This document shows, piece by piece, positions 25,441-32,993 of a stretch of 64,000 bases of DNA. Below the pieces are notes generated by a model that saw only the letters and a list, made by a program, of their open reading frames with translations, was not told where the DNA came from and did no database searches. Within the stretch, counting starts at the first letter, position 1; every line of letters begins with the position of its first letter. This stretch comes from PHAA01 sp022706565 (GTDB taxonomy: Bacteria > Bacillota > Syntrophomonadia > Syntrophomonadales > Syntrophomonadaceae): the NCBI GenBank assembly GCA_040769385.1, contig JAXGLD010000004.1, positions 62,001-126,000 of the forward strand, read 5' to 3'. The translations under genes and the position numbers were made by a program.

Positions 25441-26921
25441 GCATGAGCGAAAACACCAATGGAATCATAGCCAAGGTCTGGTCCTATTGCAATACATTAA
25501 GGGATGATGGCGTAAGTTACGGGGATTACCTGGAACAGTTAACCTATCTGCTTTTCCTCAAAATGGCCGATGAATATTCCAAGCCCCCCTATAACCGGAA
25601 GTTGCCCATACCCCCCAAATATTCATGGGAGACCCTCACCGATAAAAAGGGAGCCGAATTGGAAGTCCACTATGTTGAACTGCTGCGGGAATTAGGGCAG
25701 CAAAAAGGCATCCTGGGCCAGATCTTCACCAAATCCCAAAATAAGATCCAGGACCCCGCCAAGCTCTTCCGGTTGATCGATATGATAGACAAGGAACAGT
25801 GGAATATAATGGGGGCCGATGTCAAGGGCGCCATTTACGAAGGGCTGCTGGAAAAGAACGCTGAAGATACTAAGAGCGGGGCCGGACAGTATTTTACCCC
25901 CCGGGCCTTGATCAGGGCTATGGTTGAGTGCATCAGGCCCCAGCCCATGAAGGTCATCGGCGATCCCGCCTGCGGAACCGGCGGTTTCTTCCTGGCAGCC
26001 TATGATTTCTTAACCACTCATTATCCTCTCGGTAAGGAACAAAAACAGTTCCTCAAATTCTCCACCTTCTTTGGCAATGAAATTGTGGCCAACACCAGAC
26101 GGCTTTGTCTGATGAACCTGTTTCTCCATAACATCGGCGATATTGACAGCGAAAACTATATATCCCCGGCTGATTCGTTGGTGGCCGATACCGGCCAGCG
26201 GGCTGATTATGTCCTGACCAATCCACCCTTTGGCAAGAAGAGCAGCATGACCTTTACCAATGAAGAAGGCGAACAGGAAAGAGAGGACCTGACCTATAAC
26301 CGCCAGGATTTCTGGGCAACCACCAGCAATAAACAGCTCAATTTTGTCCAGCATATCCGGACCATCCTAAAGACCGACGGACAAGCAGCGGTAGTAGTGC
26401 CCGATAATGTGCTCTTTGAAGGCGGTGCCGGTGAGACCGTTCGGAAAAAACTATTGGAAACAACCGACCTGCATACTATCTTACGTCTCCCGACCGGGAT
26501 TTTTTACGCTCAAGGTGTGAAGGCCAACGTTATCTTCTTCGATAATAAACCGGCCAGCAAAGACCCCTGGACCAAAGATGTTTGGATTTACGACTTTCGC
26601 ACCAATGTTCACTTTACTCTCAAAAAGAATCCTCTCAAATTTGAAGACCTGCAGGATTTTATATCCTGCTATAATCCAGAGAACCGGCATTTGAGAAAAG
26701 AAACCTGGCATCCGGAAAGTAATCCTGACGGTCGCTGGAGAAAATTCTCCTATAATGACATCATCAATCGGGATAAGACTAGCTTGGACATCACATGGAT
26801 CAAGGATAAAAGCTTGGCTGATTTAGACAACCTCCCCGATCCAGATGAGCTGGCCAACGAGATTATCGAAAACCTGGAGGCATGCTTAGAGAGCTTTAGG
26901 GGGCTAATGGAGAGGATTTAG
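25437..26921 (+). CDS. hsdM: Type I restriction-modification, DNA methyltransferase subunit
   Basis: 494 aa. The N-terminal helical domain (SYCNTLRDDGVSYGDYLEQL, then LTYLLFLKMADE) is typical of HsdM. SAM motif I is VIGDPACGTGGFFLAAYDFL near residue 183; catalytic motif IV is YVLTNPPFGKKSS (NPPF), so it is an N6-adenine methylase. The order R-S-M differs from the commoner R-M-S or M-S-R. No integrase is nearby. A perfect hairpin follows the stop codon. Confidence 0.95.
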   Translation: MSMSENTNGIIAKVWSYCNTLRDDGVSYGDYLEQLTYLLFLKMADEYSKPPYNRKLPIPPKYSWETLTDKKGAELEVHYVELLRELGQQKGILGQIFTKSQNKIQDPAKLFRLIDMIDKEQWNIMGADVKGAIYEGLLEKNAEDTKSGAGQYFTPRALIRAMVECIRPQPMKVIGDPACGTGGFFLAAYDFLTTHYPLGKEQKQFLKFSTFFGNEIVANTRRLCLMNLFLHNIGDIDSENYISPADSLVADTGQRADYVLTNPPFGKKSSMTFTNEEGEQEREDLTYNRQDFWATTSNKQLNFVQHIRTILKTDGQAAVVVPDNVLFEGGAGETVRKKLLETTDLHTILRLPTGIFYAQGVKANVIFFDNKPASKDPWTKDVWIYDFRTNVHFTLKKNPLKFEDLQDFISCYNPENRHLRKETWHPESNPDGRWRKFSYNDIINRDKTSLDITWIKDKSLADLDNLPDPDELANEIIENLEACLESFRGLMERI

Positions 26922-26948
26922 AGAAATTGTCATGTATTCAGATTGTTC

Positions 26949-26986
26949 CATAGAAATAAGAGGGTTTTCACCCTCTTATTTCTATG
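26949..26986. terminator. Perfect 16-bp hairpin after hsdM
   Basis: CATAGAAATAAGAGGG and its exact complement are separated by TTTTCA. There is no strong T run on either side, so it may act as a processing or bidirectional stop signal. Confidence 0.6.
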
Positions 26987-27118
26987 CCCATTTACTATTT
27001 ATGATCTATCTCGATAACATACTCCCTCTTTATATTCCCCACTAGGAATTGCTGGCATCTACGACGTGGGGTCCGATTTCAAATTAATTTCGTCAAACCT
27101 CCCCGTGTAATTTAATTC

Positions 27119-27148
27119 TTGATTATTTTAGTAGGGATTGTGTACTAT
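27119..27148 (+). promoter_or_regulatory. Promoter upstream of fdhD
   Basis: TTGATT and TACTAT with an 18-bp spacer, about 45 bases before the fdhD start. Confidence 0.5.
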
Positions 27149-27191
27149 TTAATAAAGATCAATGAATATGGCTGAAAAGGAGAATAAGGCT

Positions 27192-27980
27192 ATGTCTTCT
27201 CTGGAAATTTATAAACAAAGAGAAATTATTAGCTATGATCGTGGGGTCTTCACTACCAAAGAAGTACCGGTAGTTCAGGAAACCCCCTTGACCATATTTC
27301 TGAACCAGATTGAATTGGCAACGATGGTCTGTTCGCCGGGAGCCTACCAGGAGTTGGGAGTAGGCTTTCTGCTAACCGAAGGTTTGGTGCAAGTCCCCTC
27401 GGACATTATTTCTATGTCCCTCCGCGAAGAAGAGGGGTTATTGCAGATCGAAACCAGTCGTCCGATTCCCCAGACCGGCACCTTTCTGCGCCGGCATATT
27501 GCCAGTTGCTGCGGCAAGAGTCGAGCGGGCCTTTATTTCATTAATGATGCTCGCCAGCTTAAACCGATCGAAAATGATAGCCGATTTTCAGCCGACCACC
27601 TGTTACAGATCATCAATGGGTTGGAAGACCGCTCCGGTACTTTCCGCTTGACCGGCGGTGTACACAGCGCAGCCCTGGCTGACCAGGATGGAATCCTGTG
27701 TATGTTTGAGGATATCGGTCGGCATAATGCAGTGGACAAGGTTTTGGGCTATGCCTTTTTAAATGAGATCAGCACCGATGACAAATGCCTCCTTCTGAGC
27801 GGGCGGGTAGCCTCGGAGATACTCATCAAAGCAGCTCGGGCCATTATTCCAGTGGTATTGAGCAGATCAGCCCCTACCGGTCTAACCGTCGACCTGGCCG
27901 ACGACCTTAATATCACCGTAGTGGGCTTCGCCCGTGGTGAACGATTCAACATCTATAGTCACCCGGAGCGGGTGGTTTAA
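27192..27980 (+). CDS. fdhD: Formate dehydrogenase accessory sulfurtransferase FdhD
   Basis: 262 aa. VVQETPLTIFLNQIELATMVCSP-type text (split here), the SCCGKS segment near residue 108, FRLTGGVHSAALADQDG, DIGRHNAVDKVLGYAF and LSGRVASEILIKAARAIIPVV are FdhD hallmarks. FdhD passes sulfur from a cysteine desulfurase to the Mo/W-bis-MGD cofactor of formate dehydrogenase. The cysteine site reads ASCCGKS, with adjacent cysteines rather than a clear C-x-x-C. The start at 27192 is chosen because AAGGAG lies nine bases upstream. nadA and the isc genes follow, placing it in an Fe-S/sulfur group. Confidence 0.9.
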   Translation: MSSLEIYKQREIISYDRGVFTTKEVPVVQETPLTIFLNQIELATMVCSPGAYQELGVGFLLTEGLVQVPSDIISMSLREEEGLLQIETSRPIPQTGTFLRRHIASCCGKSRAGLYFINDARQLKPIENDSRFSADHLLQIINGLEDRSGTFRLTGGVHSAALADQDGILCMFEDIGRHNAVDKVLGYAFLNEISTDDKCLLLSGRVASEILIKAARAIIPVVLSRSAPTGLTVDLADDLNITVVGFARGERFNIYSHPERVV

Positions 27981-27994
27981 TAAAGGAGAATAAG

Positions 27995-28918
27995 ATGAGC
28001 AAGTTGACTAAAGAACAGATGGCTGAGAAAATCCTGCAGCTAAAAAAAGAAAAGTCAGTCTACATTATCGCCCACTATTACCAGCGACCTGAAATACAGG
28101 ATATCGCTGACTTTGTGGGAGATTCCTATGCTATGGCGGTGGCGGCCAAAAACTCACCCCTGGACACTATCCTGGTGGCCGGGGTCGATTTCATGGCTGA
28201 ATCGGCGGCCATCCTGTGCCCGGACAAAACGGTACTGTCCCCCGAGCCGGCGGCTACCTGCCCCATGGCTAATAGCATCAAAGTGGAAGATGTGGAGGAA
28301 TATAAGAGCACCCATCCCGATAGCCTGATCGTCAGTTATGTCAACACCCCCGCTGACATCAAGGCGGTGACGGACGTCTGCGTGACCTCTTCCAATGCCG
28401 CCAAGATAATTGAGAAGCTGCCTAAGGATGCACGGATATTTTTCATCCCCGATGAGAACCTGGGCAAATATGTGGGCAGTAAACTGGACCGTCCCATGGA
28501 TCTTTACCCCTCCTGCTGCCCGATCCACTCGGCAGTGACTGAGGATGATATTTTGGAGAAGAAACGGGAATACCCTGAGGCTGCTGTACTGGTCCATCCT
28601 GAGTGCGCCCCGGAGGTTATCGCCCTAGCCGATTTCGTGGGCAGTACGGCGGGGATTATCGATTACGCGGCCAAAACAGATAAGAAACAATTGATCATAG
28701 TTACGGAATGCGGCATCATGCATAAGATCGATCAGGTCAGCCCTGGTAAAGAGCTGATCCTGGCTCAATCCGAGCTCATCTGCCCGAATATGAAGAGCAT
28801 CACCCTCGATAAGATTCTCCATACGCTGGAGAACATGGAGACTATCATTTCGGTTCCGGAGTCAACCCGGGCCAAAGCGGCCCTGGCGTTGGAAAAAATG
28901 ATCGACTACGCTTCTTAG
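27995..28918 (+). CDS. nadA: Quinolinate synthase
   Basis: 307 aa. YIIAHYYQRPEIQDIADFVG at the N-terminus, ESAAILCPDKTVLSPEPAAT, VLVHPECAPEVIALADFVGS and VTECGIMHKI are all diagnostic. Three of the cysteines (in LCPDK, PEC and ECG) are placed to bind the [4Fe-4S] cluster. It condenses iminoaspartate with dihydroxyacetone phosphate in NAD synthesis. It starts 14 bases after fdhD. No nadB or nadC is in view, so they lie elsewhere. Adjacency to iscS fits its need for a cluster. Confidence 0.95.
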   Translation: MSKLTKEQMAEKILQLKKEKSVYIIAHYYQRPEIQDIADFVGDSYAMAVAAKNSPLDTILVAGVDFMAESAAILCPDKTVLSPEPAATCPMANSIKVEDVEEYKSTHPDSLIVSYVNTPADIKAVTDVCVTSSNAAKIIEKLPKDARIFFIPDENLGKYVGSKLDRPMDLYPSCCPIHSAVTEDDILEKKREYPEAAVLVHPECAPEVIALADFVGSTAGIIDYAAKTDKKQLIIVTECGIMHKIDQVSPGKELILAQSELICPNMKSITLDKILHTLENMETIISVPESTRAKAALALEKMIDYAS

Positions 28919-28970
28919 TCAAGTCACTTGGAGCAACCGGATAAAGCCAATTTAATAGGGGGAATTTATT

Positions 28971-29417
28971 ATGAAATTATCAACCAGAGGGCGCTATGGA
29001 CTGAGAGCGATGATCGATATGGCCATGAATGAACAAGACTCTCCGATCGCGGCCCATACTATCGCGGAACGGGAAGGATTGTCGGAACGTTACCTGGAAC
29101 AATTGATGGTCCCTTTGAAAAGGGCCGGTCTGGTCAAAAGCGTCCGGGGGGCCCAGGGCGGTTATATACTGGCCAGAAATCCACAGGATATTACCGCCGG
29201 GGATATTATCAGAGTACTGGAGGGACCAATTGCACCGGTGGAATGTGTCAGCGAAAGCAATCCCGAAGCGTGCTCCCGGGCTGACTTTTGCGTTACCCGG
29301 TCTTTATGGACCAAGGTGCGGGATTCAATCGCCGAAGTCCTGGACTCCTATACCCTGGCTGATTTGGCCCGTCAGGCGCAGCAGATGCCGCGGGGCGGGT
29401 TTACCTATAATATTTAA
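28971..29417 (+). CDS. Rrf2-family regulator (IscR/CymR-like)
   Basis: 148 aa. MKLSTRGRYGLRAMIDMAM, LSERYLEQLMVPLKRAGLV and SVRGAQGGYILARNPQDIT form the Rrf2 winged helix. Three cysteines around residues 91-107 (VECVSESNPEACSRADFC) match IscR cluster-binding spacing, so it probably senses Fe-S status and represses the iscSU genes directly downstream. CymR, the cysteine regulator, is the alternative because a cysK gene lies nearby, but CymR usually lacks the cluster cysteines. GGGGGA precedes the start. Confidence 0.9.
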   Translation: MKLSTRGRYGLRAMIDMAMNEQDSPIAAHTIAEREGLSERYLEQLMVPLKRAGLVKSVRGAQGGYILARNPQDITAGDIIRVLEGPIAPVECVSESNPEACSRADFCVTRSLWTKVRDSIAEVLDSYTLADLARQAQQMPRGGFTYNI

Positions 29418-29457
29418 GCTCAACAACCAAACTATATAAGACGAGGAGGGATGATCC

Positions 29458-30618
29458 ATGAGATCCGTATATATCGATCACAGCGCTACTACACCCGTTG
29501 ACCCGCTGGTCTTTGAGGCCATGAAGCCCTATTATACCGAGATATTCGGCAATTCTTCCAGTGTCCATTCCCAAGGGCAAAAGGCTCACCGGGCTTTGGA
29601 AGAATCGCGGGAAAAGGTAGCGGCGCTGATAGGGGCCAAGACTAACGAGATTATTTTCACCAGCGGCGGAACTGAGGCTGATAACCAGGCCATCATCACT
29701 TATATGCACAACAACCGGAACAAAGGTAATCATATTATTACCTCGGCGATCGAACATCATGCGGTGTTGCATACCTGCGAGTTCCTGGCCAAGCAGGGCT
29801 TTGAACTGACGGTGCTGCCGGTCAATTCTTACGGCGAGGTTGAACCGGACACTCTCCGGGAGGCCATTCGGCCCGGCGCCACGGCATTGGTTTCGATCAT
29901 GCATGCCAATAACGAAATCGGAACTATCGAACCCATCAAGGAACTGGCCGCCATCGCTCATGAAGCGGGGGCGATCTTCCATACCGATGCAGTCCAGACA
30001 GTCGGCAAAATTCCGGTCAATGTTGCAGAACTAGGGGTCGATCTGCTTTCGGCCTCCGCTCACAAGCTGTACGGTCCCAAAGGGATCGGCTGCCTGTACG
30101 CCAAAAAGGGCGTCCGCATAGGCAGCTTTATGCACGGAGGTGGACACGAGCGAAATCTGCGGGCCGGAACCGTCAATGTGCCCGGAGTGGTTGGTTTTGC
30201 CAAAGCCGCTGAACTGGCCCAGCAAAGACTGTGCAGCCAGGAAGCTCCTCTGGCCGATCTGGCCAAACGATTGACCGATGGCATATTTGCAGCTATCCCC
30301 AACACCCGGTTGACAGGCCATCCGGAGCGGCGCCTGCCCGGCAGTGTCAGTGTCTGCTTCGATTATGTAGAGGGCGAATCCATTCTGTTGATGCTGGACA
30401 ACTATGGCATTATGGCTTCCAGCGGATCAGCCTGCACGTCGGGTTCCCTCGACCCTTCCCATGTTCTGCTGGCCATAGGTCTGCCCCATGAGACAGCGCA
30501 TGGTTCACTCCGTTTGACCATGGGCAAGGACAATACCCAGGAGGACGTCGATTACATTCTTGAGGTCCTGCCGCCGATTATCAAGAATCTGAGAGCCATG
30601 TCCCCATTGGGAAGGTAA
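29458..30618 (+). CDS. iscS: Cysteine desulfurase (IscS/NifS)
   Basis: 386 aa. YIDHSATTPVDPLVFEAMKP opens the fold; FTSGGTEADNQAI and SAIEHHAVLHTCEFL are PLP contacts; the Schiff-base lysine is in LSASAHKLYGPKGIG. The active cysteine is in SSGSACTSGSLDPSHVL. It delivers sulfur from cysteine to IscU, FdhD and tRNA thiolation enzymes. A strong site (GAGGAGGG) precedes the ATG. iscU follows after 13 bases. Confidence 0.95.
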   Translation: MRSVYIDHSATTPVDPLVFEAMKPYYTEIFGNSSSVHSQGQKAHRALEESREKVAALIGAKTNEIIFTSGGTEADNQAIITYMHNNRNKGNHIITSAIEHHAVLHTCEFLAKQGFELTVLPVNSYGEVEPDTLREAIRPGATALVSIMHANNEIGTIEPIKELAAIAHEAGAIFHTDAVQTVGKIPVNVAELGVDLLSASAHKLYGPKGIGCLYAKKGVRIGSFMHGGGHERNLRAGTVNVPGVVGFAKAAELAQQRLCSQEAPLADLAKRLTDGIFAAIPNTRLTGHPERRLPGSVSVCFDYVEGESILLMLDNYGIMASSGSACTSGSLDPSHVLLAIGLPHETAHGSLRLTMGKDNTQEDVDYILEVLPPIIKNLRAMSPLGR

Positions 30619-30631
30619 GGAGGAGAAAATA

Positions 30632-31090
30632 ATGCAGTATTCAAAAAAAGTAATGGACCATTTTATGAATCCGCGCAATGTGGGTCAGGTCGAAAATCCC
30701 AGTGGAGTAGGTGAGGTCGGCAACCCGACCTGCGGGGACATAATGCATATCGAGATCCAGGTCAAAGATGATAAGATCGAGGATATCAAGTTCCGTACTT
30801 TCGGCTGCGCTGCGGCCATCGCCACCAGCAGCATGGTGACCGAGATGGTCAAGGGCAAGACCCTCGAGGAGGCAGAGAAGATAACCAATCGCACCGTGGC
30901 TGAAGCCTTGGATGGTCTGCCCCCGATCAAGATGCATTGCTCCAACCTGGCCGCCGATGCTCTGCACGAGGCAATCAAGAGTTACCGCCAGAATGGTGTG
31001 ACCTCTACTTCAGTAGCTAAAGGCTGCTGCCAGGATGAGGCCGACAGCCCGTGTGAAAAAGGCATGGAGATAAAGCTGCCTGAAAAATAG
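30632..31090 (+). CDS. iscU: Fe-S scaffold protein IscU/NifU N-terminal type
   Basis: 152 aa. The three scaffold cysteines are in NPTCGD, RTFGCAAAIATSS and IKMHCSNLAADAL. The family core ends near residue 125; an extra tail with further cysteines (KGCCQDEADSPCEK) follows, common in clostridial NifU-like proteins. It assembles [2Fe-2S]/[4Fe-4S] clusters with IscS. The mnmA remnant begins in the same frame directly after the stop codon. Confidence 0.93.
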   Translation: MQYSKKVMDHFMNPRNVGQVENPSGVGEVGNPTCGDIMHIEIQVKDDKIEDIKFRTFGCAAAIATSSMVTEMVKGKTLEEAEKITNRTVAEALDGLPPIKMHCSNLAADALHEAIKSYRQNGVTSTSVAKGCCQDEADSPCEKGMEIKLPEK

Positions 31091-31183
31091 GCTGATCAGC
31101 GGGCCATTACTCCTGGCCAGGCGGTGGTCCTCTATAATGGTGAAGAGGTACTGGGCGGTGGCACCATCACCGATACTTATTAG
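31091..31183 (+). pseudogene. mnmA: Remnant of mnmA (tRNA 2-thiouridylase) C-terminus
   Basis: Directly after the iscU stop and in the same frame, 30 codons read ADQRAITPGQAVVLYNGEEV then LGGGTITDTY and a stop. This is the conserved C-terminal end of MnmA (RAITPGQAVVxY...GGGxI). In many Firmicutes mnmA follows iscU, so the remainder was probably deleted here. No start codon or domain remains. Confidence 0.8.
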
Positions 31184-31209
31184 TCCCAGTCATAGCACAG
31201 GAAACAATA

Positions 31210-31234
31210 GCGCGGCCGGATCTTCCGGCTGCGC
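31210..31234. terminator. GC-rich hairpin between convergent isc and cysK
   Basis: An 11-bp stem with one G-T pair (GCGCGGCCGGA with TCCGGCTGCGC) and 3-nt loop lies between the mnmA remnant and cysK. There is no clear T run. Confidence 0.4.
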
Positions 31235-31262
31235 CAATTAGGTTCTTCCAGTTCTTCAGAGA

Positions 31263-32198
31263 CTACACTTCCTGGAATAATGGAGTGGATAGATATCTTT
31301 CCCCAGTATCCGGCATTAAGACTACAATGGTCTTACCCTGGTTCTCTGGGCGTTTGGCGATTTGCGTGGCTGCAAAGGCCGCCGCCCCCGCTGAAATCCC
31401 TACTAACAGCCCTTCATGCTTGGAGAGGCTGCGGGCGGTATTGAAGGCGTCCTCGTTTTTGACCGGGAATATTTCATCGATAACTTCACGATTGAAAACA
31501 TCCGGCACAAACCCTGCCCCGATCCCCTGAATTCTATGGGGACCAGGTTTCCCTCCTGATAAGACCGGAGAGTCAAAGGGTTCCACCGCCACGATCTGTA
31601 CTCCGGCTTTTTTGGATTTCAACAGTTCGCCAACCCCGGTTACGGTTCCCCCGGTACCCACCCCGGCTACAAATACATCCACTGCCCCATCGGTGTCATT
31701 CCAGATTTCAACTCCGGTGGTCTGGCGATGAATAGCCGGATTAGCAGAATTCTTAAACTGTTGGGGCATGAACGCGTTCTCTATTTGCGCGGTCAACTCT
31801 TCGGCTTTAGCGATAGCTCCCGGCATCCCATTGGTACCAGGAGTCAACACTAGTTCGGCCCCCAGCGCCTGCAAAAGGTTTCTTCTTTCTACACTCATGG
31901 TTTCCGGCATAGTCAGGATTAACCGATAACCGCGGGCTGCGGCGACAAACGCCAGGGCTATGCCCGTATTCCCACTGGTAGGCTCGATAATTACCGAATT
32001 CTCTTTCATCAGCCCTTTTTCTTCTGCATCTTTGATCATGGCATAGCCGATTCTGTCCTTAACGCTGCCCGCTGGATTGAAATATTCCAGTTTGGCTACC
32101 AGCCTGGCTGTTAAACCATTAGCCTGATTGTAATTGGACAGTTCCAATAAGGGTGTGTTGCCGATCAAGTCCGTCAAACTACTAGCGATTTTACTCAT
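31263..32198 (-). CDS. cysK: Cysteine synthase A
   Basis: 311 aa. LTDLIGNTPLLEL at the N-terminus; the PLP lysine in YFNPAGSVKDRIGYAMI; the PLP phosphate/substrate loop EPTSGNTGIALAFVAA; and GTGGTVTGVGELLKSKKAGV for cofactor phosphate. It makes cysteine from O-acetylserine and sulfide. The start at 32198 has GGAGG upstream; the longer frame is not supported. Placement opposite iscSU links cysteine supply with its desulfuration. Confidence 0.95.
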   Translation of the reverse strand: MSKIASSLTDLIGNTPLLELSNYNQANGLTARLVAKLEYFNPAGSVKDRIGYAMIKDAEEKGLMKENSVIIEPTSGNTGIALAFVAAARGYRLILTMPETMSVERRNLLQALGAELVLTPGTNGMPGAIAKAEELTAQIENAFMPQQFKNSANPAIHRQTTGVEIWNDTDGAVDVFVAGVGTGGTVTGVGELLKSKKAGVQIVAVEPFDSPVLSGGKPGPHRIQGIGAGFVPDVFNREVIDEIFPVKNEDAFNTARSLSKHEGLLVGISAGAAAFAATQIAKRPENQGKTIVVLMPDTGERYLSTPLFQEV

Positions 32199-32405
32199 TT
32201 CAATTCCTCCTATTCCTTGCACGTATGAGATCTTAGATGTACTTATCAAGAAAAACAAACCGGAGTGATTTTAAACCCGACAATTTTAATAGGATTACTG
32301 TTATATTTTAGCGTACTCTTTTCTTCTCAGCAACATGTAGACCACAGCCTGGCACACATTTGATGTTGTACCAGGCTTCGTTCTCTCGGACTAAAATTTG
32401 TTCGG

Positions 32406-32924
32406 TTAGATTCGTTTCCAGTTCTCAAAATACTGCTTCTGGGTAGCGACGAAGTCCTTCGAAATTGCTACATAGTCCCCCATGTCCTGTTTGTCCGTCT
32501 CCAACACCGGGACCGGATTACAACCACCCTTGATCTTCTCGATCTGGTCTATATGGAATCGGTTCCCACAGTTCTGGCACACTAAATACTCCCCTCGCTG
32601 TACGTAGTATCCGCGGCCTGAGTCATAACAAACCTGACAGGTATTTAAGGCGGTTCTGATGGTGCCATCAGTGGCCTTTACCGCTATTATTTCCATATTA
32701 ACTCCGTCAAGGATATATGGATAAAACTTGGCGGTAGAACTTACTTCGTCCTTGACTATTTTCATCGCTGCCTCACCTGAAGTACCGGCTGTTTTGCTTA
32801 CTTGAGGGAGCGGATTATCACTTTTTATTGTTTCTCGGCCGCCCGAAAACCCATAGAATATGATAACCAAAAGTGCGGGAGTAACTACCGCATTGTAAAT
32901 CTTTTTACCTATATTGGAGCCCAT
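32406..32924 (-). CDS. DUF2318 protein, membrane-anchored, Cys-rich
   Basis: 172 aa. An N-terminal hydrophobic stretch (VVTPALLVIIFYGFSGG) is followed by an extracytoplasmic domain. NTCQVCYDSGRGYYV and YLVCQNCGNRFHIDQIE, with a later GGCNPVPV, are the DUF2318 signature: two CxxC pairs and a Cys that could bind a metal or Fe-S centre. The family is often linked to iron or copper transport and membrane Fe-S proteins, without an established reaction. It follows the HMA-SafE fusion gene by 69 bases, so a joint metal role is likely. Confidence 0.8.
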   Translation of the reverse strand: MGSNIGKKIYNAVVTPALLVIIFYGFSGGRETIKSDNPLPQVSKTAGTSGEAAMKIVKDEVSSTAKFYPYILDGVNMEIIAVKATDGTIRTALNTCQVCYDSGRGYYVQRGEYLVCQNCGNRFHIDQIEKIKGGCNPVPVLETDKQDMGDYVAISKDFVATQKQYFENWKRI

Positions 32925-32993
32925 TTAGATTCCTCCCATCCAATTGCTGCATCGAGTCTAACAAAAATATGTGTAGATATTGCGAGGAGACGC

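Noticed and set aside
26922..27160. Attachment site ending the tRNA-linked restriction patch
   Set aside because: No copy of the tRNA-Leu 3' end was found here, and no integrase gene is present.
32346..32377. Hairpin AGCCTGG/CCAGGCT as a terminator of the DUF2318 gene
   Set aside because: Stem of 7 bp with a long loop and no T run on either strand; too weak to list.
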